DNA of 39,679 nt from positions 1 to 39,679 of the forward strand of contig JAACJO010000073.1 in the NCBI GenBank assembly GCA_013368445.1, read 5' to 3'. The notes under the pieces are model-generated. The model searched no databases. It saw nothing but the letters and a program-made list of their open reading frames with translations, and was not told the origin of the DNA. This DNA is from Leucocoprinus leucothites (taxonomy: Eukaryota > Basidiomycota > Agaricomycetes > Agaricales > Agaricaceae). Position 1 is the first letter of the stretch; each line of letters starts with the position of its first letter. Below, one piece after another: positions 1 through 10,990 of the stretch. A program made the translations under genes and the position numbers.

Positions 1-1358
1 TTAACTATATTTAATTTAGATGTTTATGTCCTTCTTTTTCAAGAAAGGAAGGAAGAAGACTAATAATGCTGTACTTGCAAATAATATTCTAGTTTCAGCT
101 GCTGATAGCTCATCTGAGGAGACTAATGAGGTAATTGAAGAAGAAAATAATATTGATGATACAGTACTGGATGAGGATGATAGACATGGTACATTCAATC
201 AAGAGGCTGTAATGTCACTCTGAGATCCAACAGTTGACATTATGGCTGAAAAGGGAATCTTTGCAACATCAGCAGAGTTCCATACAGCCCAGGAAATCAT
301 GCCTCAGGTATGTAATTAGCTAGCATATAACTGCCATTCTGATTATAGTTTAGGTGTCTGGTCTTGCTTGTTGTATTCATGACTCATCCAATCTCCATGA
401 CCAGTTTAATGAGCTTGTCAGCTAAAACAAGAATCTTGAGGGTGCTAAACATGCACTTGACCATCAAGTTGCCACCTGTTAGAACTCTGATTTTCTTTGT
501 CTTCAAGCACATGTCCATTTTCAGAAGGAGGTAGAGATCATGACAGGTGTTTCAGATTATGGCTTGACCCAGTATTGGTTATCACCCAAACAGTGGAAAA
601 TAGCCAATGACCTCCTCCCTGTTCTTGAGGTATGTTTTTAAATTGACACCAAGTATTAACTAACTGTAGTTTAGATTTTCAAGGAGGCCACTGATCTATT
701 TTCAAAGGCAGAAATTCCATTGGTTATTGATGTATTCCCTATGCTACTCAATATCTAGACATACCTTGGAAATGTATGTGAAGATGATGATGATGCACTG
801 TCACCTGTCATTTGTATTGCTGCTCAGGCAGTGATATCAATGATTGACAAGTACATTATGTTGTGTGAAGAGTGTGAGATATATTTTATTGCAATTGGTA
901 TGTAATTTCTCATATTTTACAGCATTATTGATACTACTCAATAGTTATATGCCCAGATCGGAAGTTACAGTGGTTCAAAGACAATGGCTATGCTTGTCCA
1001 GTTTATACAAAGCTCAAGCAGACTGTTATTGAGCAGTGGAGACAGGCATATAGGCCCAATTTAGCAATGACCTCAGAACCTGACCCCACAGTTAGAGCTT
1101 TTATACTCTGAAATTATATTTTTACTACTCACAGCTGTATTTTTCTAGCATACTGGTAACAAATATCTACAAAAGCGAACTTCCAAGAAAGCACCAGCAG
1201 GGAATCTTGATGACATCAATACCTACTTGAAGGAGCCTATTGTCTCTCACTCAGCAATTATTGATTCAGGTGGATATATGAAGTGGTGGAACACTGCAGC
1301 TGCAAGCCATCCAAATCTTGCAAGAATGGGCATGGATTACTGCAGTGCCCCTTGCCAG
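1..1358 (+). pseudogene. hAT-family transposase relic, upstream part
   Basis: This is a degraded hAT DNA-transposon transposase that enters from the left window edge. The order of fragments fits the family: an acidic N-terminal piece (about 20-222), a piece reading EFHTAQEIMP (about 276-308), a core piece reading LTQYWLSPKQWKIANDLLP (about 564-629), then a downstream piece with WRQAYRPNLA (about 1040-1070), and the start of the C-terminal dimerisation region with KWWNTAAASHPNLARMGMDY near 1281-1340. Several intron-like GT...AG gaps remain, for example after 307 and after 629. In-frame stops (for example near 222 and 423) show it cannot be expressed intact. The reading frame breaks off at 1358, where a copia element is inserted, and the dimerisation motif resumes after 7757. 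The hAT assignment rests on recognising the WW...HP and SSVDAE motifs, without a database search. Confidence 0.72.
1354..1358. repeat. Target-site duplication, left copy (gccag)
   Basis: The five bases gccag directly before the TG of the 5' LTR are repeated at 7752-7756 directly after the CA of the 3' LTR. A 5-bp duplication is the usual product of Ty1/copia integrase. Confidence 0.9.
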
Positions 1359-1724
1359 TGTTGAATCACGTGTGTGTTTATACACTGCTATATTTGTGTT
1401 CACTCTCAATTATGACATATGCATTCTATTATTAGATACCACTATGTTTACACACCAATACTTCATGCAGACTATACATGTTTTACTATACATTTTACTT
1501 GTACCCTTTACCACCTTCAAATGATGGTGTAATGTCCTCTTTATGGTAGATACTATACAGACATTTTAGTATAAATACTTTGTATTTTTCTTGTTATTCA
1601 ATAGTAAATTTACTCTCTCTCAGTCGCAACTCTACAACTCCCATAACAGTTTACTGCCTAGCAAAGTAAGTCATCGACTACATCATCTACCTTCACCGCT
1701 ATGCTCCCCATTGCTGCTTCGACA
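1359..1724 (+). repeat. 5' LTR of copia copy 1
   Basis: The repeat starts tgttgaatcacg and ends gcttcgaca. It is 366 bp, 9 bp shorter than the 3' LTR (7377-7751), mainly because the 3' copy has an extra acaactctt unit near its end. A TATA-like tataaatac stretch at about 1570 is a plausible start of the retroelement RNA. Differences between the two LTRs are mostly CG to TG or CA. Confidence 0.9.
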
Positions 1725-1736
1725 GGTTATGGGCCC
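1725..1736 (+). other. Primer-binding site matching the tRNA-Met anticodon arm
   Basis: The bases ggttatgggccc follow the 5' LTR without a gap. Their reverse complement, GGGCCCATAACC, has the form of an initiator tRNA-Met anticodon stem-loop (CAT anticodon flanked by GGGCC and AACC). It is not the tRNA 3' end. This is the half-tRNA type of priming known for Drosophila copia and yeast Ty5. Copy 2 has the same site at 19931-19942. The tRNA match rests on general knowledge of tRNA-iMet; the host tRNA gene is not in this window. Confidence 0.7.
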
Positions 1737-1984
1737 TGATCACTAGCTTGATATTGCACTAGCTGACTAGCTCGCTGTGCTTGATATCTGAGAAGGACTA
1801 GATTGACCTGTTATGGGAAGGCCACTTCCTAGCACCACTGCTGTACCTTGTGAAGGGCCCAGTATCCCTTCTCATTTCTGTGTCTTACCCTAGCCCTTAG
1901 GTGATTTGGGTTCAAAACCTTGCTCGATTAGTGCATCACTGCTGCTTCTAATGAACAAATGTTGACTGATGACTTCTTTTCAGA

Positions 1985-4900
1985 ATGTCTTCTATCAACA
2001 ACAGAGCTTCTTGTGTCCCCATCCTTCAAGGCCCTCAGAACTACCAGTTTTGGTCCATGAGGATGCAGGGATATCTCTCTATGATCACGACCCCTGGAAC
2101 CCCTCTTACGGGTTGGACTGTCACAAATAGAGTTGTTCCTCCACTCCCTGCTCTTGTTAACCCAGTCATGGGTGCCAATAATGTAGTAATGAATGCTGCG
2201 CAGGTCACTGCTGCACTTATGATTTGTGAAGAAGAAGAGCATAGAAGGAACTTCCTTGAGCAATCTGCAATTGGCATGCTGATTCAAGCTGTCCCAGATT
2301 CCATGCTCTATCTCATTGTCCAAGGAGATCCCACTACCACCTGGACTGATCTCCAATGTCTTTATGGCATCCAAGGTCCTGCATCAGTATATAGTAACTT
2401 TGTACATGCTGTTTCCTGGTCTCTCCCCGGTAACACTGATCTGGCTCAGTCTATTGCTGAGCTTGAATCTTTATTCACTTGGATTCAAAGTGTGACCACA
2501 CAGCTTCCCAAGGTGATCTGTGCCATGATTTTGCTCCACACTGTCCTGCAAGGGATGGAAACCTTGGCACAGTCTATTCTTGCGAATCAAATGCAAATGT
2601 CTCAACTCACATGGGACATGGTCCATAGCGCCATTTAGGCTGCTTGGTCCCAAAGAATGACTGCTTCTGCTTCTCGTGCCAGCTGCTCCAATGGTCAATG
2701 GCAGCAGAACTGGAACCCCGGCAATCAACAATGCCAGGGGCAAGGACAACAAGGGCCGTTTTGATCACAGCCCTAGTAGCAGCAGCAACAGCAGCCTCCT
2801 AATCAAGGTGCTTGCCAGAAGCCTGGTAACAACCAACCTGGCAATCCCAGAGGAGATGGCAAGAAAGGAAAATGTGGTAAGAGAGGAGGCAAGAAAGGCA
2901 AGGGCACTGCTAATGAAGCTGTGACTGATGCTGACACCTCCAACTCCTCTGGAGTTCCCACCATCACTCCTCAATATGGCACTTCCAGTGCCATTGGTTT
3001 TGCTGCCCCTGCTATCACTAACCATCCTCTCCTCACAAACTGGATTGCCTTGCTAGCAGAACCGGCTAATGCAAGCCCTTTGTCATCCACATGCCACCTT
3101 GTTGCAGAAGCATGAAAGAATACACCACAGCTTCAAGAGCAAATCTCCGAATCTCCTCAGTCTGAGGGATATCATCGAAGAAGCTTGCAAGCTACCAAGG
3201 ATAAGGTTCTAAAGATCTGGGATGAGAGGCTCGCTGACCTTGTAGTCAAAGCCAAAATAATGGGCTCCATAATTGAGGAGATTCCTTATTATGGAGGGAA
3301 CATAGACGAATGCCCACCATCACTGAGGATGACACCTCCAGCTGATCCAATGCTCAAATCCGACTCCGAGGGGGAGGATTCTGATGGGTGGACTTCTGGG
3401 TTGTGGAAAATGCAAGTCTTTTCTTCTATCTCTGATTGGATTAACACTGATATGGTGATGCCACAGCACAACTGAGAAAGGGCCTGTTGCCCCCTTAGAG
3501 CCTGCTCCCATGTGAGCACTCCTGGCCACGCTGAACTTTTTTGTGGACTAGTTACATCATCTCTGGCTCCTGTATATACTTGTCTTATATCATGCACTAT
3601 TTTGGTCACCCCTGTGGGGCTTTTATTAAATTGTGATTTGACCTCTATGATATGCTGTGTAAATCTATCTAAGTGTGAGAAAGCTCTTTGTTGCCACTGT
3701 AAGGGAAAGAAAGTGCCTTCATGGGCTGCTTCTTGGATTCTCAATTCAGGTGCATCAGCACATTTCACACCCTATTTGGATGATTTTTCCACAATCGAAA
3801 TGGGGAAATTTGGTAAAATTCAGACAGCTAACAAAAATGCTCCCCTATCTATATCAGGTTGAGGCACTGTCTTGATCAAACACGAGATCCATGATAATAG
3901 AAAAACAATCACTGCAGTGACTTTATTGTCCCCTGTGTTCTATGTAAAGGGAATACATGATCGCCTCATGTCTGTTGGTCAACTCCTGGAATCCAGGTTG
4001 TGCAGTGAGGCCGATAAACATGGTACAATCTTTTGGGATAAGTCAGGCAATGCTGTTTTGTCAGTGGCTCCTCATTTGGAGTGGCAGCCTATGCTACAAA
4101 CAGTAAGATGTCAAATTGTACATTCAAATGCTTTGAGCCACGTAGCTCAGCATCCTGACTATAATATCTGGCATCAACATTTAGGACATCCATCTAATCA
4201 CATGTTGAGCAAAACTTCTGACTCCATGCTGAATGGACCTCAGGTTTCAATTTCCGATCATTTGCGCTCTTGTCCAGGCTGCATGAAAGGGAAGATGCAC
4301 CAGAAACCCTTTAACAATAACCCAATTCGAGCTAAAGAAGCCTTTGAACACATTCACAGTGATCTCTTTGAGCTCCCCATCATATCTTATTATAAGTACA
4401 AATGGATTATGACCTCATTAGATGATTACTCCTCTTTTGCCCATGTGGTGCTTCTGCAATCAAAAACTGAAGCAGCTCCCCATATGGTTGAGCTTCTAAC
4501 TTATGTTACAAACCAATTTGGCAAATCAATTTGTCGATTCACATCCAATTGAGGAGGAGAATTCGTAGCAGGTACACTGCAAGATTATCTAAGGGTGAAA
4601 GGGATTGAGTTCATTCTGAGTGCACCCTGCATTCATTAACAGAATGGGCGAGCAGAAAGATTGAATCAAACACTACATGAGAAGGCGCAAGCCATGCGAC
4701 TTCACATATGTCTCCCAGATTCACAGTGGGATTTTGTGATTAACACTGCAACCCACATCTACAATCACACATCGATGAACCACATCCAATGGAAAACTCT
4801 ATTTGAGTTAGTACATGGACACAAACCTGACATCAGTCACCTACGAGTATTTGGTTGTGCTGCATATATGTTCCTTCCGGATAAAATGTGCCTGAATAAA

Positions 4901-7297
4901 TTATCTGCAAAATCTGAACTGATGATCTTCATTGGATATGATCGGGAGAAGAATTACATCTTTCTCTGCCATACTCGAGGGAATGCTGAGTTTATCTCAC
5001 CAACTGTCATCTTTGATGAAAAGATGTTCCCTAAATGTCCAGACCAAAAACCTGTGGTACACCCCAAGCTGCCTTGCACTGAGATTCCCCCAATCTCAAC
5101 TATTCTGAATGTTCCACATGTAGACTATCCGCCTACACCTCGAGGAGGAGAGCTGCCTCATGCACCTTCACCTTGTGCTCCTCCATACCCTAGAACACCT
5201 TCACCATCTAGATCAACAAGTCCATCTCTCTCTTATGCTGATTCTGATGATTGCGACCCAAAAGAAGAGGAAGAAGAAGTTGAGTTACCTCCTTCTCCAG
5301 GACCTTCCCAATCAGAACCTGGTCCACATAAACATGCTTGGTCTCCATCTCCACCCGAGGTACTGCCACCATGACCTTCAGTCCAAGATGACCTTGATGC
5401 ACTAGAACAGCTTGACCGTTGGGTCACCGAACATGAGAATCGCCATCCTAGGCGAAATGTTCAACCTCCGAACAGACCAGGAAACGTGTATAGTGATAGG
5501 AGCAACCCTCTTGATGTCATCTGATGATATAGGGAACTCAATCCTAACTTACCACGCAATTGTGCTCAATATTGACCTATTTCTGGAGCTATTTCTGATG
5601 AAGAAGCTTGGAACAGATTATGGAATTGGCATATCCCTCACCCAGATAGTAGGATCGACAACAACAAACAGTCATCTACCAATTTTGTGAAGTTCATGAA
5701 GAAAGGGGGGGTAAAATTAGTTGATTTCCTTCTCACACAATGTGCCAATGGGCCTGTTCCCAAACAGTTTCGAGATATCGCGAATTTAGATGCTGATACT
5801 CAAACAAAATGGCAAAAAGCGATGCTTGAAGAATTAAACACACTTCACAAGCAAGGTGTATATGAACTTGTTGATCTCCCAAAAGAAAGAAGAGCTATTA
5901 AAAATAGATGGGTTTACAACATCAAGTCTGATAATCGATATCGCTCTCGTCTTGTTGCGAAAGGATTCTCTCAGATTGAGGGAATTGACTTCGATGAACT
6001 ATTCTCTCCAGTTGTCCAATATGAGACTGTGTGCCTACTTCTTGGCATTGCAGCGCTTGAGGATTTTGACCTTCACTCTGTTGATGTCAAAACAGCCTAT
6101 TTATATGGCAATCTGGATGAAGAGATCTACATGGAGCAGCCAGAAGGATTCCATATTCCTGGCCAAGAAAAGAAAGTCTGGAGATTATGCAAAGCAATCT
6201 ACGGCCTAAAACAAGCCAGCTTATCCTGGTGGAAAGCACTTACTTCATCGATGCTGAAACTTGGATTTAAGCACTGTAAGTCCGACACTAGTGTTTATCA
6301 TTTTACACATCCTAAAACCAGCGAGCATATCTTTGTGGTTATTTATGTGGATGATGTCTTCTTTATGGGTAAAAAGAATTCCCTGCTCCTCTCTGAGTTG
6401 AAGCAAAAATTCATGACCATTTGGGAATGTCATGACCAAGGTGAACTTTCAGAGTTCCCAGGCATGAACATATCATGCAATTGAAAAGAGAGAAAACTCT
6501 ATATAGATCAAGTAAAATACCTTGATAAGGTTCTTGAGAAGTTCAAAATTCCAAAAGGTGCAAAATTTACTCTGCTGCCATCCAGATTCATTTTCGAACC
6601 CTATGTCGATAAGGTAGATCCTAAGTTTAGGACTCATTACCAACAATTAGTCAGATCACTGATGTATCTAATGATTGGATTGAGACCTGACATATCCTTT
6701 GCAGTTGTCAAACTCTCCTAGCAATCTGCTGCCCCTTCTAATGCACACTTCCGGGCTGGACTCCATGTGCTGCAATATTTGCAATCAACTCACAATTATC
6801 GACTTGTGTTTGATGGAGCTTCTAACCAAGCCATCATCACCTGCTCTGATAGTGATTGGGTGCAAGACAGACAGTCTCAACGATCTGTCACAGGTAACTT
6901 TGTCACAATAGCACATGGACCTGTAAGCTGGCTTAATCACAAACAGAAAACTGTTGCTTTGTCATCTACTGAAGTTGAATATATGGCACTATCTGATTGC
7001 AGCCGTCAGTTGATGTGGATTTGACAACTTCTTGAAGAGATAGGTTTTAAAATTCCTGCTCAGATTCTCTATGGTGATAATATTGGATCTATCTTCTGGA
7101 GTGAGAATCCTGTTCAAGAAAAATGCTTGAAGCATATTGATATATGATATCACTATATCTGAGATATTGTTGAAGAAGGTTCCATTGAGTTGGAATTTAT
7201 TGAGGGCTCAAACAACCCTGCCAATATTTTGACAAAAAACCTCGGTTCAATTCTCTTTAATAAATTTGTTTATTCCTTAGGTATTGAATTCCTTTAG
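1985..7297 (+). pseudogene. Decayed copia gag-pol polyprotein, copy 1
   Basis: The frame would encode about 1,770 residues. Gag starts MSSINNRASC with the copia gag motif NYQFWSMRMQG. The protease reads WILNSGASAHF near residue 587. The integrase retains HQHLGHPSN and CPGCMKGK, but the second catalytic Asp is now Asn (SN-stop-GG at about 4544-4558). Reverse transcriptase retains VDVKTAYLYGNLDEEIYMEQ and YVDDVFFMG, and RNase H ends with NNPANILTKNL-like sequence. Stops in frame include 2636 (TAG), 2762, 3113, 3473, 3860, 4550 and 5372 (all TGA). In copy 2 the codons matching these TGA stops are CGA at the positions compared. No net frameshift is needed from start to end, so the decay is by substitution. 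It cannot make functional product. Confidence 0.9.
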
Positions 7298-7363
7298 CGC
7301 TTTTATAGTCACTTAAATCGAAGCGCTCTTGTAGCCACTCAATTATGCATCTCCCACTTTTTT

Positions 7364-7376
7364 GAGTGAGGAGGAG
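7364..7376 (+). other. Polypurine tract of copia copy 1
   Basis: The tract gagtgaggaggag abuts the 3' LTR and is the expected primer for plus-strand DNA synthesis. Copy 2 has the identical tract (complement of 14290-14302), and the unrelated relic has gagcaaggaggag at 9893-9905. Confidence 0.8.
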
Positions 7377-7751
7377 TGTTAAATCATGTGCACATTTATA
7401 TGCTGCTATATTTGTGTTCACTCTCAATTATGACATATGCATTCTATTATTAGATACCACTATGTTTACACACCAATACTTTGTGCAGACTATACATGTT
7501 TTACTATACATTTTACTTGTACCCTTTACCACCTTCAAATGATGGTGTAATGTCCTCTTTATGGTAGATACTATATGGACATTTTAGTATAAATACTTTG
7601 TATTTTTCTCATTATTCAATAGTCAATTTACTCTCTCTCAGTCGCAACTCTACAACTCTTACAACTCCCATAACAGTTTACTGCCTAGCAAAGTAAGTCA
7701 TCGACTATGTCATCTACCTTCACTGCTATGCTCCCTGTTGCTGCTTCGACA
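7377..7751 (+). repeat. 3' LTR of copia copy 1
   Basis: This 375-bp repeat begins tgttaaatcatg and ends gcttcgaca. It is nearly identical to 1359-1724 apart from CpG-type transitions near its start (for example atgctgc here against acactgc in the 5' LTR, where copy 2 still has acgctgc) and a 9-bp internal duplication. Confidence 0.92.
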
Positions 7752-7756
7752 GCCAG
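7752..7756. repeat. Target-site duplication, right copy (gccag)
   Basis: This matches 1354-1358 exactly and marks the right border of copia copy 1 within the hAT gene. Confidence 0.9.
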
Positions 7757-8009
7757 TGTATCTTATATTGTCTGTCTATCATTGGCTGATGTATTGTCAC
7801 CCACAGCATCATCTGTTGATGCTGAATGGGCATTCTCTGTTGGGTGATGACAGGTGAACTTTATGCAACAAAACATGACCTCAAATACATTCAAAGCTAA
7901 GATGGCACTTGGGTCCTGGGCAAGACCTGGGAATCCATTATTTCCAGGTGTCATAAAAGCAGGACAGATCATTGCTGGAGGAGCAGAAGGTGATTCAGAT
8001 GCTGAATAA
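7757..8009 (+). pseudogene. hAT-family transposase relic, C-terminal part
   Basis: This resumes the hAT dimerisation domain interrupted at 1358. It reads SPTASSVDAEWAFSVG, matching the family hallmark (SSVDAERAFSxGR), then two stops, then QQNMTSNTFKAKMALGSWA and a short acidic tail ending DSDAE before a TAA at 8007. The Arg of the AER motif has become Trp (AEW), a CG to TG change. The two halves read as one gene once the copia element and one target duplication are ignored. The transposon's right terminal inverted repeat could not be identified. Confidence 0.75.
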
Positions 8010-8466
8010 ATGGACAGACAAACTAAGTGAACTGGTTGATTGGTTGGAATGTATTTGTACGATTTATGGATGTGTTTGATAACTCGAAATGTATACCTGC
8101 GTGTAGTAGTTAAGAATACGTATTTATTGAGCCTAGTTTCGTGAAAATCGTCGGAGATTTGAGCAAGATATGGCATCTCAAGTGTTGGTGAAGATGTGGA
8201 TCTTCCCCAATATTTGTGAATATTTGGCCACAATTGTAGGTCACGCCATGCACTCATTTTTGAACATTTTCACTCGATTTCTACTCCAAAATAGTTGGAG
8301 AAATGTATAGAAACATATTACAGTATCCTCAGAGTAAAAGAATATGCTTTATCTGTGGATGAAACTACCATCTGCAGATATCCATCCACTGGCCATCTGT
8401 GATGACATCATCTGATGGTGTCAGTCACAGATACATGACATTACCATCCATAACAGTCCCTAATCA
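8010..8466. other. Non-coding spacer between hAT relic and copia relic
   Basis: There is no convincing coding sequence here. It probably holds the hAT 3' flank and terminus. Around 8393-8431 lies an imperfect inverted repeat (ATCTGTGA...TCACAGAT). The 5'-truncated copia relic becomes recognisable at about 8467. Confidence 0.4.
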
Positions 8467-9887
8467 AGAATCAATGGGCATTTACTCCTAAATCAGATGG
8501 GCAAAAATGTGCTCATTTGGTTGCCAAAGGATTTTCCCAGGTAGAGGAAATTGACTTTGATGAACTTTTTAGTCCTGTAGTCTGATATGAGACAACTCAT
8601 CTTATATTTGCACTAGCAGCTCTTCACAACTGGGACATGTTTGGTCTAGATGTGAAAACTGCATATCTGTATGGACAACTTGACAAAGAGATATATATGG
8701 AGATGCGCGAAGGTTTTGAAATGAAATCTGCACCTCCAGGGAGTGTTCTTAAATTAGAACAGTCACTTTATGGACTAAAGCAGTCTGGACATCAATGGTG
8801 GATTGAACTTTCTTCTTATATAGAAGAATTGGGCTTTACACTTTCTACCATCAATGCCAGAGTATACTATATATGCAATAAATCAACAAATCAGTTGATC
8901 ATTGCCCTAGTATATATAGACAATGCTAAGTTCATAGGACCAAAAGGTTCTAAACTTCTTGCTGAGAAAAAAGCAGCATTTATGAAGAAATGGGAATGTT
9001 GTGACCTTGGACCTGACTCAGAGTTCTTGGGAATGACTATAATTCATGATTGAAAGAAGCAAAAGCTTTCAATAGATCAAACAGTTTATCTAAAGAAAAT
9101 CCTAGAATGATTTGAAGTTTCTGGCTATGAGGAAACTCCACTTCCTCAAGGATACATCTTTATGAAAAACAAAGAACAAGTGAGTTCCAAATTCACGAAT
9201 GCTTATCAGCAATTAGTTGGATCAATCATGTATTTGATGATTGATACAAGACCAGATATAGGTTTTGCTACTATCAAATTATCACAACATATGACTAACC
9301 CTTCCACTGCTCATTATAGAGCAGGAATACATCTACTTCAATATTTGAATCAAACACAGAAATACAATATCACTTATACATGTTCTGGGGTTTAATTCAA
9401 AAATAATTAACCAATTATCAATGTATGAGCATATTCTGATTCAGATTGGGCTCAGGATCCAAACACTTAATTGAGCATAACAGGTAATATTGTGTTGTTA
9501 GGGAATACACCAATTTCTTGGTCTTCTCAAAGACAAAAGTCTGTCATAACATCTTCAACTGAAGCCAAATATATGGCAATATCTAATACAGGCAAACAGC
9601 TTGTTTGGATATCCAATCTTTTACAAGAGATTGGGATAATAATCAACCCTCTTATTTTATTTGGAGATAATATGGGTTCAAAGTTTTGGGCTGAAAACCC
9701 AGTAACTGAGAAATATTCTAAACATGTTGATATCCATTATCATGTCATAAGGCAATGGGTTGCACAAGGAAAACTTGTGATAGATTTTGTTGAAGGGAAA
9801 AACAATCCTGCCAATCTCTTAACTAAAAATCTGGATCATATTCTCTTTAATCAATTCCTATCTTATTATGGTTTAAGGTTCCTCTAA
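8467..9887 (+). pseudogene. 5'-truncated copia pol relic (RT and RNase H), second family
   Basis: Sequence is recognisable from the middle of reverse transcriptase (FTPKSDGQKCAHLVAKGFSQ) through LDVKTAYLYGQLDKEIYMEM, SLYGLKQSGHQWW and EFLGMTIIHD. RNase H follows (TSSTEAKYMAISNTGKQLVW, FGDNMGSKFWAENPVTEK) and ends at NLLTKNLDHILFNQFLS with a TAA at 9885. The catalytic YVDD is replaced by YIDN, so it is dead. Stops interrupt it near 8582, 9051, 9109 and 9394. It differs clearly in sequence from the 1359-7751 family and belongs to another copia lineage. Gag, protease and integrase are missing, so the element was truncated at its 5' side. Confidence 0.85.
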
Positions 9888-9905
9888 ACTTTGAGCAAGG
9901 AGGAG

Positions 9906-10349
9906 TGTTGCAAAAGTACTAAATGCTCTAATGAAGCACCCTATGGGCTTGCCCTTAGTGAGCATGAGAACCTTTCCAATGATTGCTCTCAGACTATTCT
10001 AGGATTGATTCTATTACAGATCAGTACCTATAGTTATGATCTGATCATTATGTCTTAGTATATTCCATGATATGTAGTATGACAGTATATAATATCTGTA
10101 GAGTAATAGTTAGTTGGAATGACTCTAGACAAAACCATTCATGAGTCAGGATGATTAGTATGACTAGTAATGAGTCAGAACAACTCAGAGACAGTCAGAA
10201 TGATTATGATACCACTATATGAGTTGATACTATGTGATATATTCTATGACTCAATAGATATTGTAGAGATGTATAAAATACAGACTAGAATTCAGTGGTA
10301 GAACAAGTTTTACCAATTCTATTGTGTACAACTAAACAACTATTATCAT
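9906..10349 (+). repeat. 3' LTR of the second copia family (right border uncertain)
   Basis: The repeat begins tgttgcaaaagt directly after the purine tract gagcaaggaggag (9893-9905), 18 nt downstream of the pol stop. A TATA-like tataaaata occurs at about 10272. No second copy is in the window, so the right end cannot be defined. I place it just before the inverted-repeat element that begins at 10355. Confidence 0.55.
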
Positions 10350-10354
10350 CATTA

Positions 10355-10510
10355 GTCGCATTCAAATGGTCTGTAGCAACTACACGTAGTTGGTGCTACA
10401 TGTAGTTGAGCTGATGCATGATCATGAGATTTAAACCCTGCTCATCATGCCCTCACATGTCATAAGTTTGGATCCACTATTGTCTAGTTTCCACCCATCT
10501 AAATAAGGAA
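10355..10510 (+). repeat. Left inverted arm of the foldback element
   Basis: It pairs with 10991-11144. The arm contains a nested mini-palindrome, caactacacgtagttg, followed by ctacatgtag. Confidence 0.8.
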
Positions 10511-10990
10511 CCCAATGATATTTCAACTTTGACACCCTTTTCAATACTGTATATCTGGACTTAACCACTCACAAAAAATGACAAGAATGAAGCGCGATAT
10601 GCTAGAGATATTATGAACTCTTATATTGACCTCAAATGAACCTAAACATTGCTAAAATATTTTATATTAGTATCAGGAGTTCAGAAATTGCCTGACTGTG
10701 TTTCTCCAGACTTGACACATAGCCACTTAGATGATTTTAGAGGTGAAAGACACCTCCTTTGTGTATTCAGAAGTTCATAGGTTAATACAAATGAAACCAC
10801 TGACTGGTGATTACTTGTGTTAGCTGAATAATTCACCCCTGTTAATTATCAGTTGTCTGAATCTCTCAAAATTCTCGGAATAATTTATTATGGATGCACT
10901 GTTGATTATTGAGTGCCAGCCATAGATTCATGTAAGTCATTGGCTGCAAGTGAGTGCTGAACAAGCTTACAGCAAAGTCAGGTATTCTAG

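Larger units (their letters stand above)
1359..7751 (+). mobile_element. Full-length Ty1/copia LTR retrotransposon, copy 1
   Basis: This is a complete 6.4-kb element with LTRs beginning TGTTRAATCA and ending GCTTCGACA, a primer-binding site directly after the 5' LTR, one long decayed gag-pol frame, a polypurine tract, and a 5-bp target duplication (gccag). Domain order is gag, protease, integrase, reverse transcriptase, RNase H, which defines Ty1/copia. The same family is present on the minus strand at 13916-20316. This copy is the more decayed of the two, with many stops in the gag-pol frame, yet the frame (codon starts at coordinates equal to 2 modulo 3) is kept from 1985 to 7297. It interrupts a hAT transposase relic. 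Confidence 0.93.
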
